Positions 1 to 15,166 of a stretch of DNA of 64,000 bases are shown piece by piece; within the stretch, counting starts at the first letter, position 1; each line of letters starts with the position of its first letter. Position numbers and translations under genes: made by a program. The notes beneath the pieces are model-generated. The model searched no databases. It was not told where the DNA came from and was given only the letters and a program-made list of their open reading frames with translations. Origin of the DNA: Nissolia schottii. Taxonomy: Eukaryota > Streptophyta > Magnoliopsida > Fabales > Fabaceae. The stretch spans positions 1 to 64,000 of the forward strand of contig QANU01083380.1 in the NCBI GenBank assembly GCA_003254905.1, given 5' to 3'.

Positions 1-832
1 GCTCTCCTCACCAACGGTCAAAGGAGCAAAACATCAAGATCATTGAAGACAAATAAAGAAAGGCCACAAATCATGGAAGAAGGAATCATGGCAAAAATAA
101 AGAAGAAGGTCTTGGAGCAATAAGCTCTACTCACCAACGGTCAAATGAGCAAAACATCAAGATCATTGAAGACAAATAAAGAAAGGGCACAAGTCATGGA
201 AGAAGGAATCATGGCAATAATGAAGAAGATGGTCTTAAAGCTTCAAAAATCAAGTATAAATAAGTGACCACTGCTCACTTTGAAATGCAAGACACTAGAG
301 CCAAAGAAAAACCATTCGTGATACTCTCTCCCAAGTGCTTACACTTCTCAATCTCTAATTATTTTGGTCTGTATCTTGGTTTGAAATTGTTAAGTGTCTT
401 CGTTGTTTGAAAATCTTTTGAAAATCATTTTGGTGAGCAACAGAAAGCTCGAGAGAAAGAGTTGGTTTCAAGTTTCTGTTTTGGTTTGAAAAATTCCTGA
501 GTGAAAGGAATAATTGTTTTGTCTCTGTACTTGAAAAATTGGTTTGAAAGAAAATTGAGTTTGGCGTTTGAAGAACTGGACGTAGATTCCCGTTAAGGAA
601 TCGAACCAGTATAAATCCCTGTGTAAATTTTCTTTCTCTCTATCTTTTACACATTCTGCTTTTAAAATTATTCAGTTGTTAATTTTCGTGAAAAATAAAT
701 TTTTTCCTGAAAACTTGTCTCCCAGAAAACTAGGAGATATCTCCTGAAATTTTAAGAGACAAACTTTTAAAAAGGAACAGAATTTTTTTAAAAAACCTGT
801 CTTAATTCAACCCCCATTCTCTAAGACACATA
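1..832 (+). mobile_element. LTR-type retroelement fossil (3' part of an LTR, probably Copia-like)
   Basis: A direct duplication with a period of about 123 bp opens the window (first copy from base 1, second from base 124). It is followed by a TATAAATA-type box near 254 and a long U-rich leader. The block closes near 830 with AATTCAACCCCCATTCTC, an ending typical of plant Copia-type LTRs. No primer-binding site or polyprotein is recognised to the right, so this is probably a solo LTR or a downstream LTR cut by the window edge. It is an old, broken copy. Family assignment rests only on the ending and overall style; the true left end lies outside the window. Confidence 0.45.
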
Positions 833-840
833 AAACCATC

Positions 841-2241
841 AATATTCATTTATAAAATAAGAGGATCTAGATATCCAAAGGATAAGACCCCAACAATTAC
901 GTAGGGCAACCCAAACAACTTGCCTTAAATAGATACGATAGTCTCATTCCTCGTGAATGATATTATTAAGCTTATAGACAATACTTACCCAGTAAAATGT
1001 GTTGTGGAAATGAAATAAAGAACTAGCATCTTAAGAAGATAAATTAGGAACACAAAAATTGGTTGTAGCAGAAACTGTAAATCAAAATAGCAACAAATAA
1101 AGAAGGCAGAAATGAGTTGGAACAATATACTATAAATTGTGCTAGGCATTGTCCTTAAGGATTTATTTACGCCTTACTCTAAGCTATACTTGGTGGAGAT
1201 GTGTCAATAAAAATTCCTCCAAAATTAGATATTGGTCATCTCGACAATTTGTCCACATACAGTCGCCGGAATGCTGAGCAGTGAAGATTCATTCCAAAAC
1301 ACAGAGGGAGCAACAAATGCAGTGGGGGAGCGCCTTAGTTGCTCACCGATTTTGAACAGAAAAGGAAAATGAACAGAAACAAAAACATCTAAGAAGGAAG
1401 AAGAAGATAAAGATATTGTAGTCAGATGTGTGTTTTGGTCCTAGTAGATTACAAATATATTGGCCTTGGTTAGCTTGAGAATGACATTGGATCAACAGTC
1501 ATAAGGGCTCCAATGGTCACAAAAACGGATATAATTGCAACGACTACAAAATTACGTTTCTCAAGCAACATGTCTCTCAACAATCAAAAAATAACTTCGA
1601 TTGTGCCAAAAAAAACAACAACAGGACCCATTGGACTTACATGCATGAGATGAGAGAGGTGGCACTAGTGTGTTATAGTAAAACTCAAATCCACATTGCT
1701 ATCCCAATACTAAAGTATTTGTCACAACCCAAAAAAGTTATGATTGACGCATGAGATATATGATCCCTTATGCAAGGTTTTGATCATAATTTATGTGAAA
1801 ACGTGGTTGTTTAATAAAATAATTAAATAACTTAATTAAAATTCTTTCATAAATAAATAAATCTATAAACCACACCTTGACACATAAATCCCTTACAAAA
1901 TTTAAAGGCAAAACTAGAACATAATATACACATAACAATACATGAAAATAGCGTCTTCCTGACTGTGTGACTTTGGAGCACTCTAGACATAAATAAAATA
2001 GTAGATAACTCCACTACAAATGGAGTTCACCACTAACAGTTGAATTGGATTGTGGAGCCTTACTCTAGATCAACAACACTACCTAAAAAATAATGAGATG
2101 AATGGATAGTCATAAACTTAATGAATGACTGAATCTCACGGCTCAAATGGGACATAAACAAGTATAAAATTCACAATGCAATAAATACTGATAATAATAA
2201 TATCTATAATGATGATGACAATGATAATAATAATGATGATG

Positions 2242-2275
<34 letters not shown>

Positions 2276-3480
2276 TATATTTATTATTGTTATTATTATT
2301 ATAATTATTTTAAAATTTCTTAATATCTTATGAGGTATCTGCCTTAAAGTTATGCTCAAGCCTCACAGTATGCCTAAAATTTAATTGTTCGAGCCTCATG
2401 ATGTGTTATCTTATCGAGCCTGTATTCTATCTACCCGGACATCACGATATGCCTACAAGGTACTAGGGTCGATATAGGTTGTTGCCGACGTACAGCTCTA
2501 ATCTAGATACTCTTAGTAAAGATTATATATTCATTAAATTTATCATCATGATAATAATCTCTAAAAAACATAATACTTGTCATCAACTCATGCAATGTCT
2601 TACTTACTATCAAATGGTACCACATGTAAATAAAAATGTTTCATCAGTTCATAAATATTTTTCTTAAAGTATTTATGAAATTGATTTTTCTTGGACATTC
2701 TAAAATATTTTTCGATAATTTTCTCACAAAGGTACACCATAAGCTTGCTCATAATAAAATATAATTCATAAAAATAATTATTAATGATTTTTAAAATAGA
2801 TCATGAGAAACTATCACTCACCTAGAGTCCCTAGAACTCTCACGTCGATTCTTGATAACTTTTGTGGAATATCGTTCTTCGTTCCCTATTCAAAAGTTTG
2901 ACAAGTAATATACTTCACAATTATTTTTCTCTCGTTCCTCATTCACACACAGACACAAGGAAAGGAAATCTTCTACTCTTCGTACTGATGACAAACTACG
3001 TAAAAGGCTCAATATTTTATAGAATAAATTGGGTGAGAAGCATACCTAGCATGTTTTGTCCTTTACTTTCTAAAATTTGTTATTACTTGTTATACTAATC
3101 AAGTTTGCTCTCCCATGTTTGACTCCTTTGTAAATTGTCCGATCGTGCTTTGTTTTTTTATTTTATTTTTTACAATCGTAGCATTAAAGTGTTAGCTATT
3201 TGTCTTTCTAGCTACTATTCTTTGACATGTTCGATTGAAAAACAAACCACAAAATATTTGTTTTGATTTTAAGGTTGACACAAATAATAATAAGCAACTT
3301 AATGTAAATGATAAGCAATTTGAAAAAAAAATACGAAAATGATAAAAAAAATGTCAGATCATGAACTAACTTTTTTTTTATTGATATAATGCATGATATG
3401 TAGCATACGTACATAATTAANAGTCAAACGTCAAAAACATCTTACATTTAATGTGTACTTGTTACAAGTGACCTTATCCT
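841..3480. other. AT-rich spacer, no gene recognised
   Basis: No convincing coding frame, RNA gene or complete transposon is seen. The stretch holds an AAT/ATG-type trinucleotide microsatellite (about 2195-2300) and a single unknown base at 3421. Short phrases beginning GAGCCTCA recur at about 2345-2420, which hints at a decayed repeat, but no family is recognised. Confidence 0.5.
2195..2300. repeat. Imperfect AAT/GAT microsatellite
   Basis: A run of TAA/ATG triplets leads into a pure (AAT)n core at about 2240-2270 and is then mirrored by a TTATTATTG tract to about 2305. The two halves are complementary and could form a hairpin. Confidence 0.85.
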
Positions 3481-5170
3481 CTTCTTCTTTGAAAATAATA
3501 AGAAAAGAGTCCCGATTTTTGCACACCTATTAATTGCACACCTATTGTAAAAAAGGCCACTACTCTGGAGTTCCAAAAAATGGGAAAAACATATCCCACT
3601 CTTAGTCATCATGCGCATGTCCCACGCTCTTGCATTTTATCCATTTTCTCACACACACAACAATTCATATTTCACGCTCTCTCTCACAACCTTTCTGCTT
3701 CCAAAGCTCTTGCAACCTAACCATTTTTTCTCTTACGATCACGATCCTCTCGTCTTCCTCTTGATTCTTCTTCATCACTAGTTCATCTTCGAGTTTTTTT
3801 ATACGAGTTCATCAGCTAACATTCTTTTGTTTGTCTTTCATTGTCCATATTTTCGTATTTCGTTTTGCTATTTTTGCTTGCGATCATAACATTTTTGTGT
3901 TCTATTTTTTTGTTCTCTTTGCTTCAATTAAAGAATAGTTAGGTTATGTTATTTAATAAGGTTAGGTTTGAGTTCACGAAAATGTTGTGTCTGAGTATAA
4001 TAAAAGGTTATGTCTGCTTTTACCAAAGGGTTATGTCTGAATATAATAAAATGTTGTGTCTCATTATCTATTATGGTTATAGCTGATTGTGCCTATTTAC
4101 ATTATCATGTTGTGTCTGAATGTGTTATGTGGTTATGTCTGGTTGTGTTTTGTGGTTATGTCTAGCTATGATTAGGTCGTTGAGATGCATGTAATGGTTA
4201 AGTCTATAAATGCTATATGGTTGGATATGATAATAACAAAATTGTTAGGTCTGTCTATCTTATATTCATTAATTTGTGGGTTTCTCAATGTATTTAAATC
4301 ACATATTACATTAATGGTTTTGTCTATGTGGAATATGCTGTTGTGTCTACATTCATAATGTATCTGTGTTTATATTTACAATCAGGTTATGTCTGCATAT
4401 ACCATATGGTTATGTCCTATACAACCAGAAAGTTAGGTCTCGTCATCTATCATTGTTAATCTCACTGATTCTATGCATTGCAATGCTGGAGCAAAATTGC
4501 ATGCCCTCTGAAAATATAATAGACATAACGTCAAAATTATAAAATACCTAACATTCTTGATATAGGAGAACTAACAATCTTGTGAAATGAGACACAACCT
4601 ATCTATTATAAGAGATCTAACTATATTGTAAAACGAGACAACCTTTCGGTTATGTAGGACCTAACCCTTCTATACATCACGACCTAACCAAATTTATCAA
4701 CTGAACCTAACTTGACCATTTAAAACGATATAAACGCTAATGTTTTATTATTTGGGACCTAACCATGTTATCAATGTAGACCTAACCTTTCAAATGTCTG
4801 AAACATAACTTTGTTATATATTTAAACACAACCATTTGCCTATGCACGACACAACCATCGTATTATAAACGACCTACTCATTAATTCATTGAATAATTAC
4901 CTTCCTCTGTGATTGGTGGTGGCATTGTCGTTGTATTGACAAATCTTTCTATCAATACCGTAAATGACAACTTCTTGCCAACGAAATCTGGTGGATTCAT
5001 CGACATCGACGATCACAACTATAGAACAAAACACCAAATCCAAAAAATGAAGCAAAAAATCGAGAAAGAATGAGCAAAAAAAAAACAAAAACAAAAAAAA
5101 CACAAAAAAAATTGCTACCGAATGTGCAGAAAAATTATTTGATTTGCAGTTATCTCGAAAATTGCACATG
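3480..5170. mobile_element. Foldback-like element with opposed arrays of a degenerate short repeat
   Basis: From about 3940 to 4450 the plus strand carries many variants of GGTTATGTCTG spaced roughly every 22-35 bp. From about 4520 to 4880 the reverse complement (AGACCTAACC / AGACACAACC) recurs at similar spacing. Flanking T-rich and A-rich stretches also pair (around 3890-3935 with 5045-5105). This gives one large imperfect inverted repeat of about 1.6 kb. No transposase is seen. Mutator-type or foldback elements with subterminal arrays are the closest known form. No target duplication was found, so the ends are approximate. Confidence 0.45.
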
Positions 5171-6340
5171 AGTGATTATGGTGAAGCAATTAATGATGTG
5201 TTGAGTCAACACACTATTTTCCTAAAAAAGCTTAGATGTGCAAGAATAATTTCCCTAAGAAAAATGGTAACTAGTCATGAGACAATTTATAGCTACTACT
5301 ATGTGTATGCATCGTATTGTGATGTCATAAGATACGAGTAATATAAAATAACTCGTAATAGTGGTTAGTTAATTAAGATAGCCGAGTATTAATAATTTTA
5401 AATGTAAGGATCAAATAAATATTGATTATCTTTTAAAGTAGTGATAACTATAGTTTTACTTCACAACTAATATAAATTTATTCGTACTGACATTAAGTTT
5501 CAGGGCATTACAATATTTAATAATAAATCAAATTTACTTATAAATACTTTTAGTAAAGTCAATTTCAACAATGTGAGGCTTTAATTTTCCCCCAACCCAT
5601 AAACTGAATTTGAAACATTTTTCAAATACCCAATTTTCCCAACAAAATGTCCTAACTCAAGCGTTCAAATCACTTATAGATTCACCTAGAGTTATCTGTT
5701 GACATGAAAAGCTCAAACCAGGCAAGGAAAAAGCTTGAACCACGTAATTTTTAAATACATATTTATAATTTACTGAATGATAAACGAGTTTTAATGATCA
5801 TTAGCAAATAATAGCTTGCTTAAAAAATAATAGAAATATAAGCATCTTATTAAAAACTTCTAAATCATGAAAAGAAACCCTTAAAAGTTCAATAGAACAA
5901 TAAAGACTTTTAGAATAATTCATCCTACAAATATTCTGAGTATCTCAGATAAAAAAAAATTACGAATATATATCAGAAAAAATGTATTATCTTATTAATT
6001 TATATTAGCTCCTATTTTATTTATTTTTTCTTTTTAAATTGTAACACTGTAGGACAATTAAATGTCCGCAACTCATCTAGAAAATATTCGAACCGTGATT
6101 CACTAAGTCATAGACCCATAGGGTAGGAACCCTTTAACTGCTTCAAATCCAAGTTAGAAGCATCATGATTTTTGTTTGTTTTTATTTTTTAATATGTAGT
6201 TTATTTTTTCTGTTTATTTATTTAATTATTTTTAAACAAAGTAAATTCCAACCAGTGTGCAACCCTACTTGTATTGTGTACTGTACACCATAACTCAGCT
6301 AGTAACACGAGAAGAGGAGGAGAGAGTACAAGTGAAGAAA
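5171..6340. other. AT-rich spacer upstream of RuvB-like 2
   Basis: No gene or clear repeat is seen. The last 300 bases should hold the promoter of the RuvB-like 2 gene. Confidence 0.4.
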
Positions 6341-6343
6341 CAC

Positions 6344-9023
<2,680 letters not shown>

Positions 9024-10415
9024 AACTCATGAACTCCATTTTGGATGGTTTGTAATTATGCGGGCAATCTTTATTTATTTAGGTTGCAGTAGCTATTTTT
9101 TTCCCCCTCTGGTCTGGTGGATCAAAGGACTTGGGTTTTTGATATGCATTACCAGCAGTTAACATATGATGTTACTTTGTATTTTTGTTACTTGGCAAAT
9201 TTTCCCTGGTATTGATTATGAGTTCAGCAGTTTCTTTCAAGTTCTTATGTGTTGTAAAAGAACAGCAGGCCAATGAAAATGCTGGAAAAGTAAAACTCCC
9301 TACTCATGAACGTAGATTATGGACTAATTTCTCCCGAAACTTTTGAAAATGTGAGGCTTGATCATTTGATCTGGTTGAAATTTAGTCATTACTTGAGAAA
9401 GTACCTCTCTCTTTTCACCACCTTCAGCTCAGAATCAACAAACTCGGATCCTTTAAACTCACGCAAGTCGGCAGAACTTGACAAAATTTGGTTGCGTACT
9501 CGTGTTTCTTCTGTACATATTATGAGATTTTCCCTGTATTTGCTGTGCCACCACAGGGGTTGCTTTACATATTAACATATGCACCAACTAATGTTTTTCT
9601 TGGTTTAATTCCAATTTGTTGCATGATATTTTTTCTTTTTCACTTTGTCCATACCATAACATGAAATGCTATTGTGCTGTCTTTTTATTTTTTCAATGGA
9701 AATGATATTATGTTGTTATGTGCTATGTAATGAGTATCTAACTTTCACTCAATGATGAATAATATATTTTATGCGTTTATGGATATATTATATAATATAG
9801 ATCCATACACCCTAGGAAGGGTGGGTTGAAAGAGGATGAAGACTATTTCAGTTTCTTCCGAATATAAACATATTTATGTTGTTGTTGATTAGCATCCCTT
9901 CAATCCTTCATATGTGCAAATTCTTTTGTATTTAAGATTCAATTTTTTGTTTTAAACAAACTATTACAAACCAAGACTAATTTGCTTAATATTTAAAAAA
10001 AAAAAGAAAATAAAGCAAAAATCTCACAGCCGCACGTTGGATCCCGAAAACAAAAATGATAAAAAAAAAATTAAAAGAAAAATGAGCGGAAAAATTGAAA
10101 GAAAAGAGCGCCACCTTCTAAATTCAGACAAAAGTTCCAAAATAGTGGAGAGAAAAAGAACACTCCTTTATCCAATATACAATACAATGTCCCTCCATTA
10201 TTATATTTACCATTAAAAAGCTTAAACACTCACCCTTTTCCCTATTTTTATTATTCTAACAAAAGAAACCCTAAAAAAAAGAAAAAAAAAGAAGGAAAAA
10301 AGGGGTTTCTCTCTCCCTCTCTCTGAAATCGTGGTGCAGCTTCCCCTTTTCCGCCGTCGTGCATGAGCTTCTTCCACCGTCGCGGGCGACCACCACCACC
10401 ACCAATTCCGCCGCC
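9024..10415. other. Spacer between RuvB-like 2 and ARMC8/GID5
   Basis: The 3' UTR of RuvB-like 2 comes first, then AT-rich sequence, then the leader of the ARM-repeat gene with a telo-box (AAACCCTAA at 10266-10274). No further gene is recognised. Confidence 0.5.
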
Positions 10416-10506
10416 ATGCCCGCCACCTTTCCCTCATCCGACCTCATCCTGGACCGCCTCGCATCCTCCGATTGCCAAGTCAAGCTCAAAGCAATCCGGC
10501 AGCTGA
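10363..10506 (+). promoter_or_regulatory. Upstream ORF overlapping the ARMC8/GID5 start
   Basis: An ATG at 10363 lies 53 bases before the chosen ATG at 10416, in a different frame. It stays open across the main start and stops with TGA at 10504-10506. If transcription begins upstream of it, ribosomes that initiate here would bypass the main start. Its proline-rich product (poly-Pro from CCA codons) shows no known domain. Whether the mRNA includes this ATG cannot be seen. Confidence 0.4.
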
Positions 10507-13500
10507 AGAATCACATAATTGGAAACCGCACGAAGAAACTCTCATACATCAAGCTCGGCGCCGTCCCCGCCGTTGCCGCCGCCCTCGCAGACTCCGATTC
10601 CTGCTCCGACCTCATTGTCCAGTCCACCGCCGCGCTCGGCAGCTTCGCTTGCGGTTTCGACGCCGGCGTCCGGGCCGTCCTCGACGCCGGAGCTTTCCCT
10701 CACCTCATCAGTCTCCTCTCTGCCTCCGACGAGAAGGTCAATTCGCCTTTCAATTTTTTTAATTTTCTTTTTTCTGTTTGGTTCGCTCAGAAAGTTTGAA
10801 GCTTGAGATTAAATTGCAATGATTAGAATTAGGTTGAAGATGAGTGTTGTTCTTCACGATTATTCGATCCACAGCTTGTGTTGATTATGATAATACATTG
10901 GGATTAGCATTGAAATAACTCGTTTGATTACGGTTAGGTGCTTAATAAATCTTATAGCGCGGTTAGTTTCTAGAGTGTTCTTATGGTTTTCGTGATTCAA
11001 TTTCTTCCTTTCTGCTTCCTTTGTTATTGTTGACTGCTATAGCTATTAGGAGTATTTTTAATGTAATTACTTTTTTTTTTTTAAAAATCCAATGCATGTT
11101 ATAGGCCTTTCTGCACTTGATTTCAGGTTGTGGATGCAGCTGCACGTTCTCTACGAATGATTTTTCAATCGAAACTGGCTCCTAAACATGACTTTTTCAA
11201 AGAAGAGGGTGTGAAATTCCTTCTGTCACTGTTGGAAAATGAGAATGAAAGTCTTACCGCACTAGGTGCAAGCATTGTTATTCATTCTTGCGAAACAAGT
11301 GCTGAACAGAATGTATTATGCTATGCTGGTGCTTTAGAGAAACTTGTTTCCCTTCTTTATGGTTCTATGAGCCAGCGAGATGCTAGTTTGGAGGCCCTAG
11401 CTGCAATTCTTAAAAACAATCCTGAAGCTGTCTCTAAATTTGCCGACCTTCGAAGTGGAAGAGCTTTGAGTTCTGTAATTGAGTTAACCAAAGACAGATT
11501 TTCTCGGACACGGTTACTATCGTGCTTGTGCTTGATTTGTGTAAAGAATGCTTCTTCTTGCTATCTGCAAGACATAGGAATCAAAACAAAGTTGATAAAT
11601 ATTTTGCTTGAGCTCCTTGATGATTCTGGTCAAGTTGGAGATGAAGCTGCTTTTGCCTTTTCGAGTTTAGTTGCAGAGAAGGAAGATTTGCAGAAGTTAG
11701 CATTTGAGGCAAATGCTATTGATAAATTCTACTTTCACTTGCAAAATTGTTCTTTACATCCCAAACGTCTTGAAGGGATATTTCTAGCCTTGGCTGATCT
11801 TTGCTCAAAGTTAGAGTGCTGCAGGTCTAAGTTTCTTTCGTTGCAGGTCTGTTCTTTCATGGCCATTACTAGTACATCTCATATTTGCTGCTAGTAACCA
11901 GTCTTTAGTTCTTCATTAAGCAGTTAACGATATACATACATTATATACATACACTATCAACATGTTTGAATTAATGTGAATTGTCTTAGTTCCAGATAAC
12001 TGATAAGGAACCTTGTGTTTCTTCTCAATCTCATAATGGCATGAAGTTATGATAAGGTTTGCACCATTAAGCTATGTATTCAGATGTTATTTTGACTTTT
12101 AATTTGTTGCTACATTTTTGTGAATACAGATCCTGAACCTATTAGTTGATTCATTTACCTATGATGATGCCAATGTACGTAGTGCAGCTTGCATTTGCTT
12201 AAAAAGCGTCTCTCGCTCAATCAAGGTCTGCAACTTGCAACACATGGTACTAAAATCTTTTATGTTATGTTTCCTTAATTCTCATAAAATGCAATTCAGA
12301 ATTTGAGTGCAGGTTGTTTTATGAATGAAAGGGTTGTTTTTCCTTTGGTTCAGCTTCTCTATGATCGTTCTACTTCTGTCCAGGTATGTCCTATTGTATT
12401 TAGTTTATTGTATACAACATGACCTTGTCACCCAAACACATTAAAGTTTTGCAAAACTTATATGTACTCATTAACCATGTAGCCGACCCCACATAGTGGG
12501 AGAAGGCTTAGTTGTTGTTGTATACTAAGGTAAAGTTTTTTTTTTTCATATGCTGTTGTCCAGGTTGCTGCCCTTGGTGCTATAAGCAACATAGTTGTGG
12601 ACTTTACACCTCAAAAGTTAACATTCATACAAAGTGGAGGGTTTATAGGTCTTGTTCAATTGACAAAGTCTATGGATTCATCTTTAAGGTTAAATGCTGT
12701 CTGGGCCTTAAGGAACATGGTATTTCTTTCTGATAAGATGTTTAAAGACGTGATTTTTAAGGAGCTGACAGCATCTTCTGTAGCTAGCTTTATCTGTGGT
12801 AATGATATTAATTGATAGTTCATATTTTTCTGATCAATTGGCACCCTCCAAAACAAGTGGTCCTTGATTCTGTATACTCTGCAGATCCTGAGCCTGCTGT
12901 TCAAGAACAAGCTCTGGCCCTTGTTCAGAATTTTGTTGATGGATCTATGGACTGTCTTGAATATGCTTTTGCTGAAGATGGTATCATACTGGATGCTGTA
13001 GGGAGGCAACTGCGAAAATCTTCTAAAACTGAAATTGGGATACAGGTTGGAAATAACTTGTGAAACTAATCAGTCCATTGGTGGAAAATTTACCCATTAC
13101 AATTGGAATTGGTATTAATGTCGTACTGTAACTAATTAGTTTTATTTTCTATGTAGGGGATGTACATACTCAGCAATATTGCTAGTGGTAATGAGTTTCA
13201 TAAAGAAGCCATAATGCAGCTACTCATTCCACCATCAGAAAATGAATCTCGCTCTTTCTTCAGCCAGTTTTTGCATAGTAATGACAGTCGTGCACGCACA
13301 TCTGCTGTTTGGGTGATAGTAAATCTGACTTTTCCTGCAAGTCCTGGTGCATTTGATCGGATTGTAAAACTGCGTAATTTTGGCATAGTTTCTCAAATCA
13401 AGAGGATGGCCAACGATTCTTGCATGGATGTGAAGGTCCTTTAATCTTTAATCTCTATTCTAAACTGCTTTTGTTCTAAACTCCTTTTATCCATTTTGTA

Positions 13501-13572
13501 AATTTTCTTCTATTGATGCAGCTTCGTGCAAGACATGCACTTGGGCAGATTAATTCTTTTGGTGATAGTTAA
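10416..13572 (+). CDS. Armadillo-repeat protein, ARMC8/GID5 homologue (CTLH/GID E3 ligase subunit)
   Basis: Eight exons (10416-10736, 11127-11846, 12130-12225, 12300-12383, 12564-12798, 12885-13045, 13157-13435, 13522-13572) read in frame to 648 residues. The ATG at 10416 sits in a strong GCCGCCATGCC context. The frame is open further upstream but only from a non-ATG codon. Tandem alpha-helical ARM repeats fill the protein, for example KLSYIKLGAVPAVAAALADS, GASIVIHSCETSAEQ, NAVWALRNMVF and AVWVIVNLTFP. The order and phrasing match plant homologues of ARMC8/yeast Gid5, the scaffold that recruits the substrate receptor to the GID/CTLH ubiquitin ligase. It follows RuvB-like 2 on the same strand, but plant genes are not in operons, so no shared role is implied. 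A SINE-type tail lies in intron 4 and an overlapping upstream ORF covers the start. The fold is certain; the ARMC8 assignment rests on overall resemblance. Confidence 0.9.
12474..12522 (+). repeat. SINE-type 3' end in ARMC8 intron 4
   Basis: ATGTAGCCGACCCCACATAG, then GTGGGAGAAGGCTTAG, ending in a GTTGTTGTTG tail. This phrase with its TTG-repeat end is the hallmark 3' end of a widespread plant tRNA-derived SINE group. Only the 3' end is recognised, and no RNA polymerase III boxes were found upstream. A second, more decayed copy is at 32299-32364. Confidence 0.55.
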
Positions 13573-13761
13573 TGTAATCAGATCCTCCATTCAAAGCCCT
13601 TGGGTTGCTGGAAGAGGCTCTCTATAGAATTTTCCCCCTTCTAGTATTCGTACCTTGTATGTATGGGGGTATCCAACGTTCTACTTTGGCTTCGAAAGTG
13701 GTATGTTTCAATGACTAGCTTCCTGTCTGGCATATATATGCGGGCCACAAGAAAAAGGAAT

Positions 13762-13792
<31 letters not shown>

Positions 13793-15166
13793 TGAAAATT
13801 GGAATTATTGACTGTTGTTTGGTTGTTGATATCCACTTAATCTTTTATGGTGAATACTGCTAGTCTGCTACATAAGATGGAAGATCTGTTGTAAAGTTTG
13901 TACCAGTTTAATCTTTGTGCAATAATCAAGCCTATTTATAGGGATTAGTAGCTAATTCTTTCTTCCATTGTTTCGATTATAATATGTTCATATTTTTTAG
14001 TGTCAAGTATTTTTTCTTGTCTGGGATTAAGATATTTCTTTTCCTCTAGCGTTATTTGCCACACTGGGACTAGTTTACTAATAGTGTTTCCTCTTTCTGT
14101 TCTAGTTTGTCAAATTGATTCTTGCTTTTCTAATGTTTCCCATTGCAGGTGTATGAAATTACTTAAAATTTTTGAACCTTTCAGAGCAGTGTGATAGCTT
14201 TCCAGTTTTGTTAGCACTCCTGACCAGGCTACCCCCAAGTCATATTTTGTTATTGCTTACATTATGTACTACTTTTTTATAAGTCAGATGGTCAATGTAG
14301 ATTTTACAGGCCTTAGTATTGTACAATGAGTAGTAAATGTCAAGTTTAGAACCTAGTTTCAACTTCATCCTGAACTCGGGTTTATTGACAATCAGTGGAA
14401 TTGTATTTGTATGTGTATGCAACAATTGAGGGTTAGTGATTAAGGGTGTTTCGGTTTAACTTGTACGAAAGAATTGAAAATGGATTTGCCTGCAGTTTTG
14501 ATAAAAATAACGGCGATCTTTGCCCAAAAAGAATAATTTGAAGCAAGCCAAAAATGTTAGCATAACATACAAGTTTTCTTGCAAATGTAAAATGGCTTTA
14601 TATTAATACACAAATCATGGATATGACACATGGATTGAGTGTAAGACCGAAACCTATAACTTTTAGTATCATCAATTGTGCTTTCGCACACTTCTAACAT
14701 AGCCTATCTATCTATGGATCTGTTACAAACACCATAAACAGATGCCTCTAATTTTTAACCCACATGTGAATCCTTCATTCTTAACCATCTAAGTAATGGA
14801 TGGTTTATTTTAAAAGGTGTAGAGATATAGTGAATGCTTGTTCTGATGTTGAGAAAGTTGAAACTCATTTTACAAAATCATGTTGAAGTACATTTTCAAT
14901 ATGCCTTTTGGTCTAACACATTGGTTAAATAAAAGTGAAACGAAAAATTGTTTTCCTTCAGACTAAACTTTTGGTTTTGCAAACCATAAACCAAACACAA
15001 CTCATACACAACTTACATAACTTAATACTCACAAGTCACAATCCAATTAAGGGAAAATGACACAAAAAGAAGTGATATTGAAGCCTAAATTATACCTAGA
15101 CTAGGAAAAGGTGAAGGGTGAAAGACTAAAGGGAAGGAAAAATATGAGTTGAAATGTGCTGACTCA
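13573..15166. other. Convergent spacer between ARMC8/GID5 (+) and RbcX2-like (-)
   Basis: Contains the 3' UTRs of two convergent genes and a pure TG microsatellite of about 13 units at 13765-13791. Nothing else is recognised. Confidence 0.5.

Noticed and set aside
4897-5169. Phe-rich hydrophobic 90-residue minus frame
   Set aside because: Driven by an A-rich tract within the foldback-like element; not a membrane protein gene.
10472-10806. Arg- and Ser/Pro-rich frames overlapping ARMC8 exon 1
   Set aside because: Out-of-frame shadows of a GC-rich exon; the ARM-repeat frame continues in later exons with matching phase.
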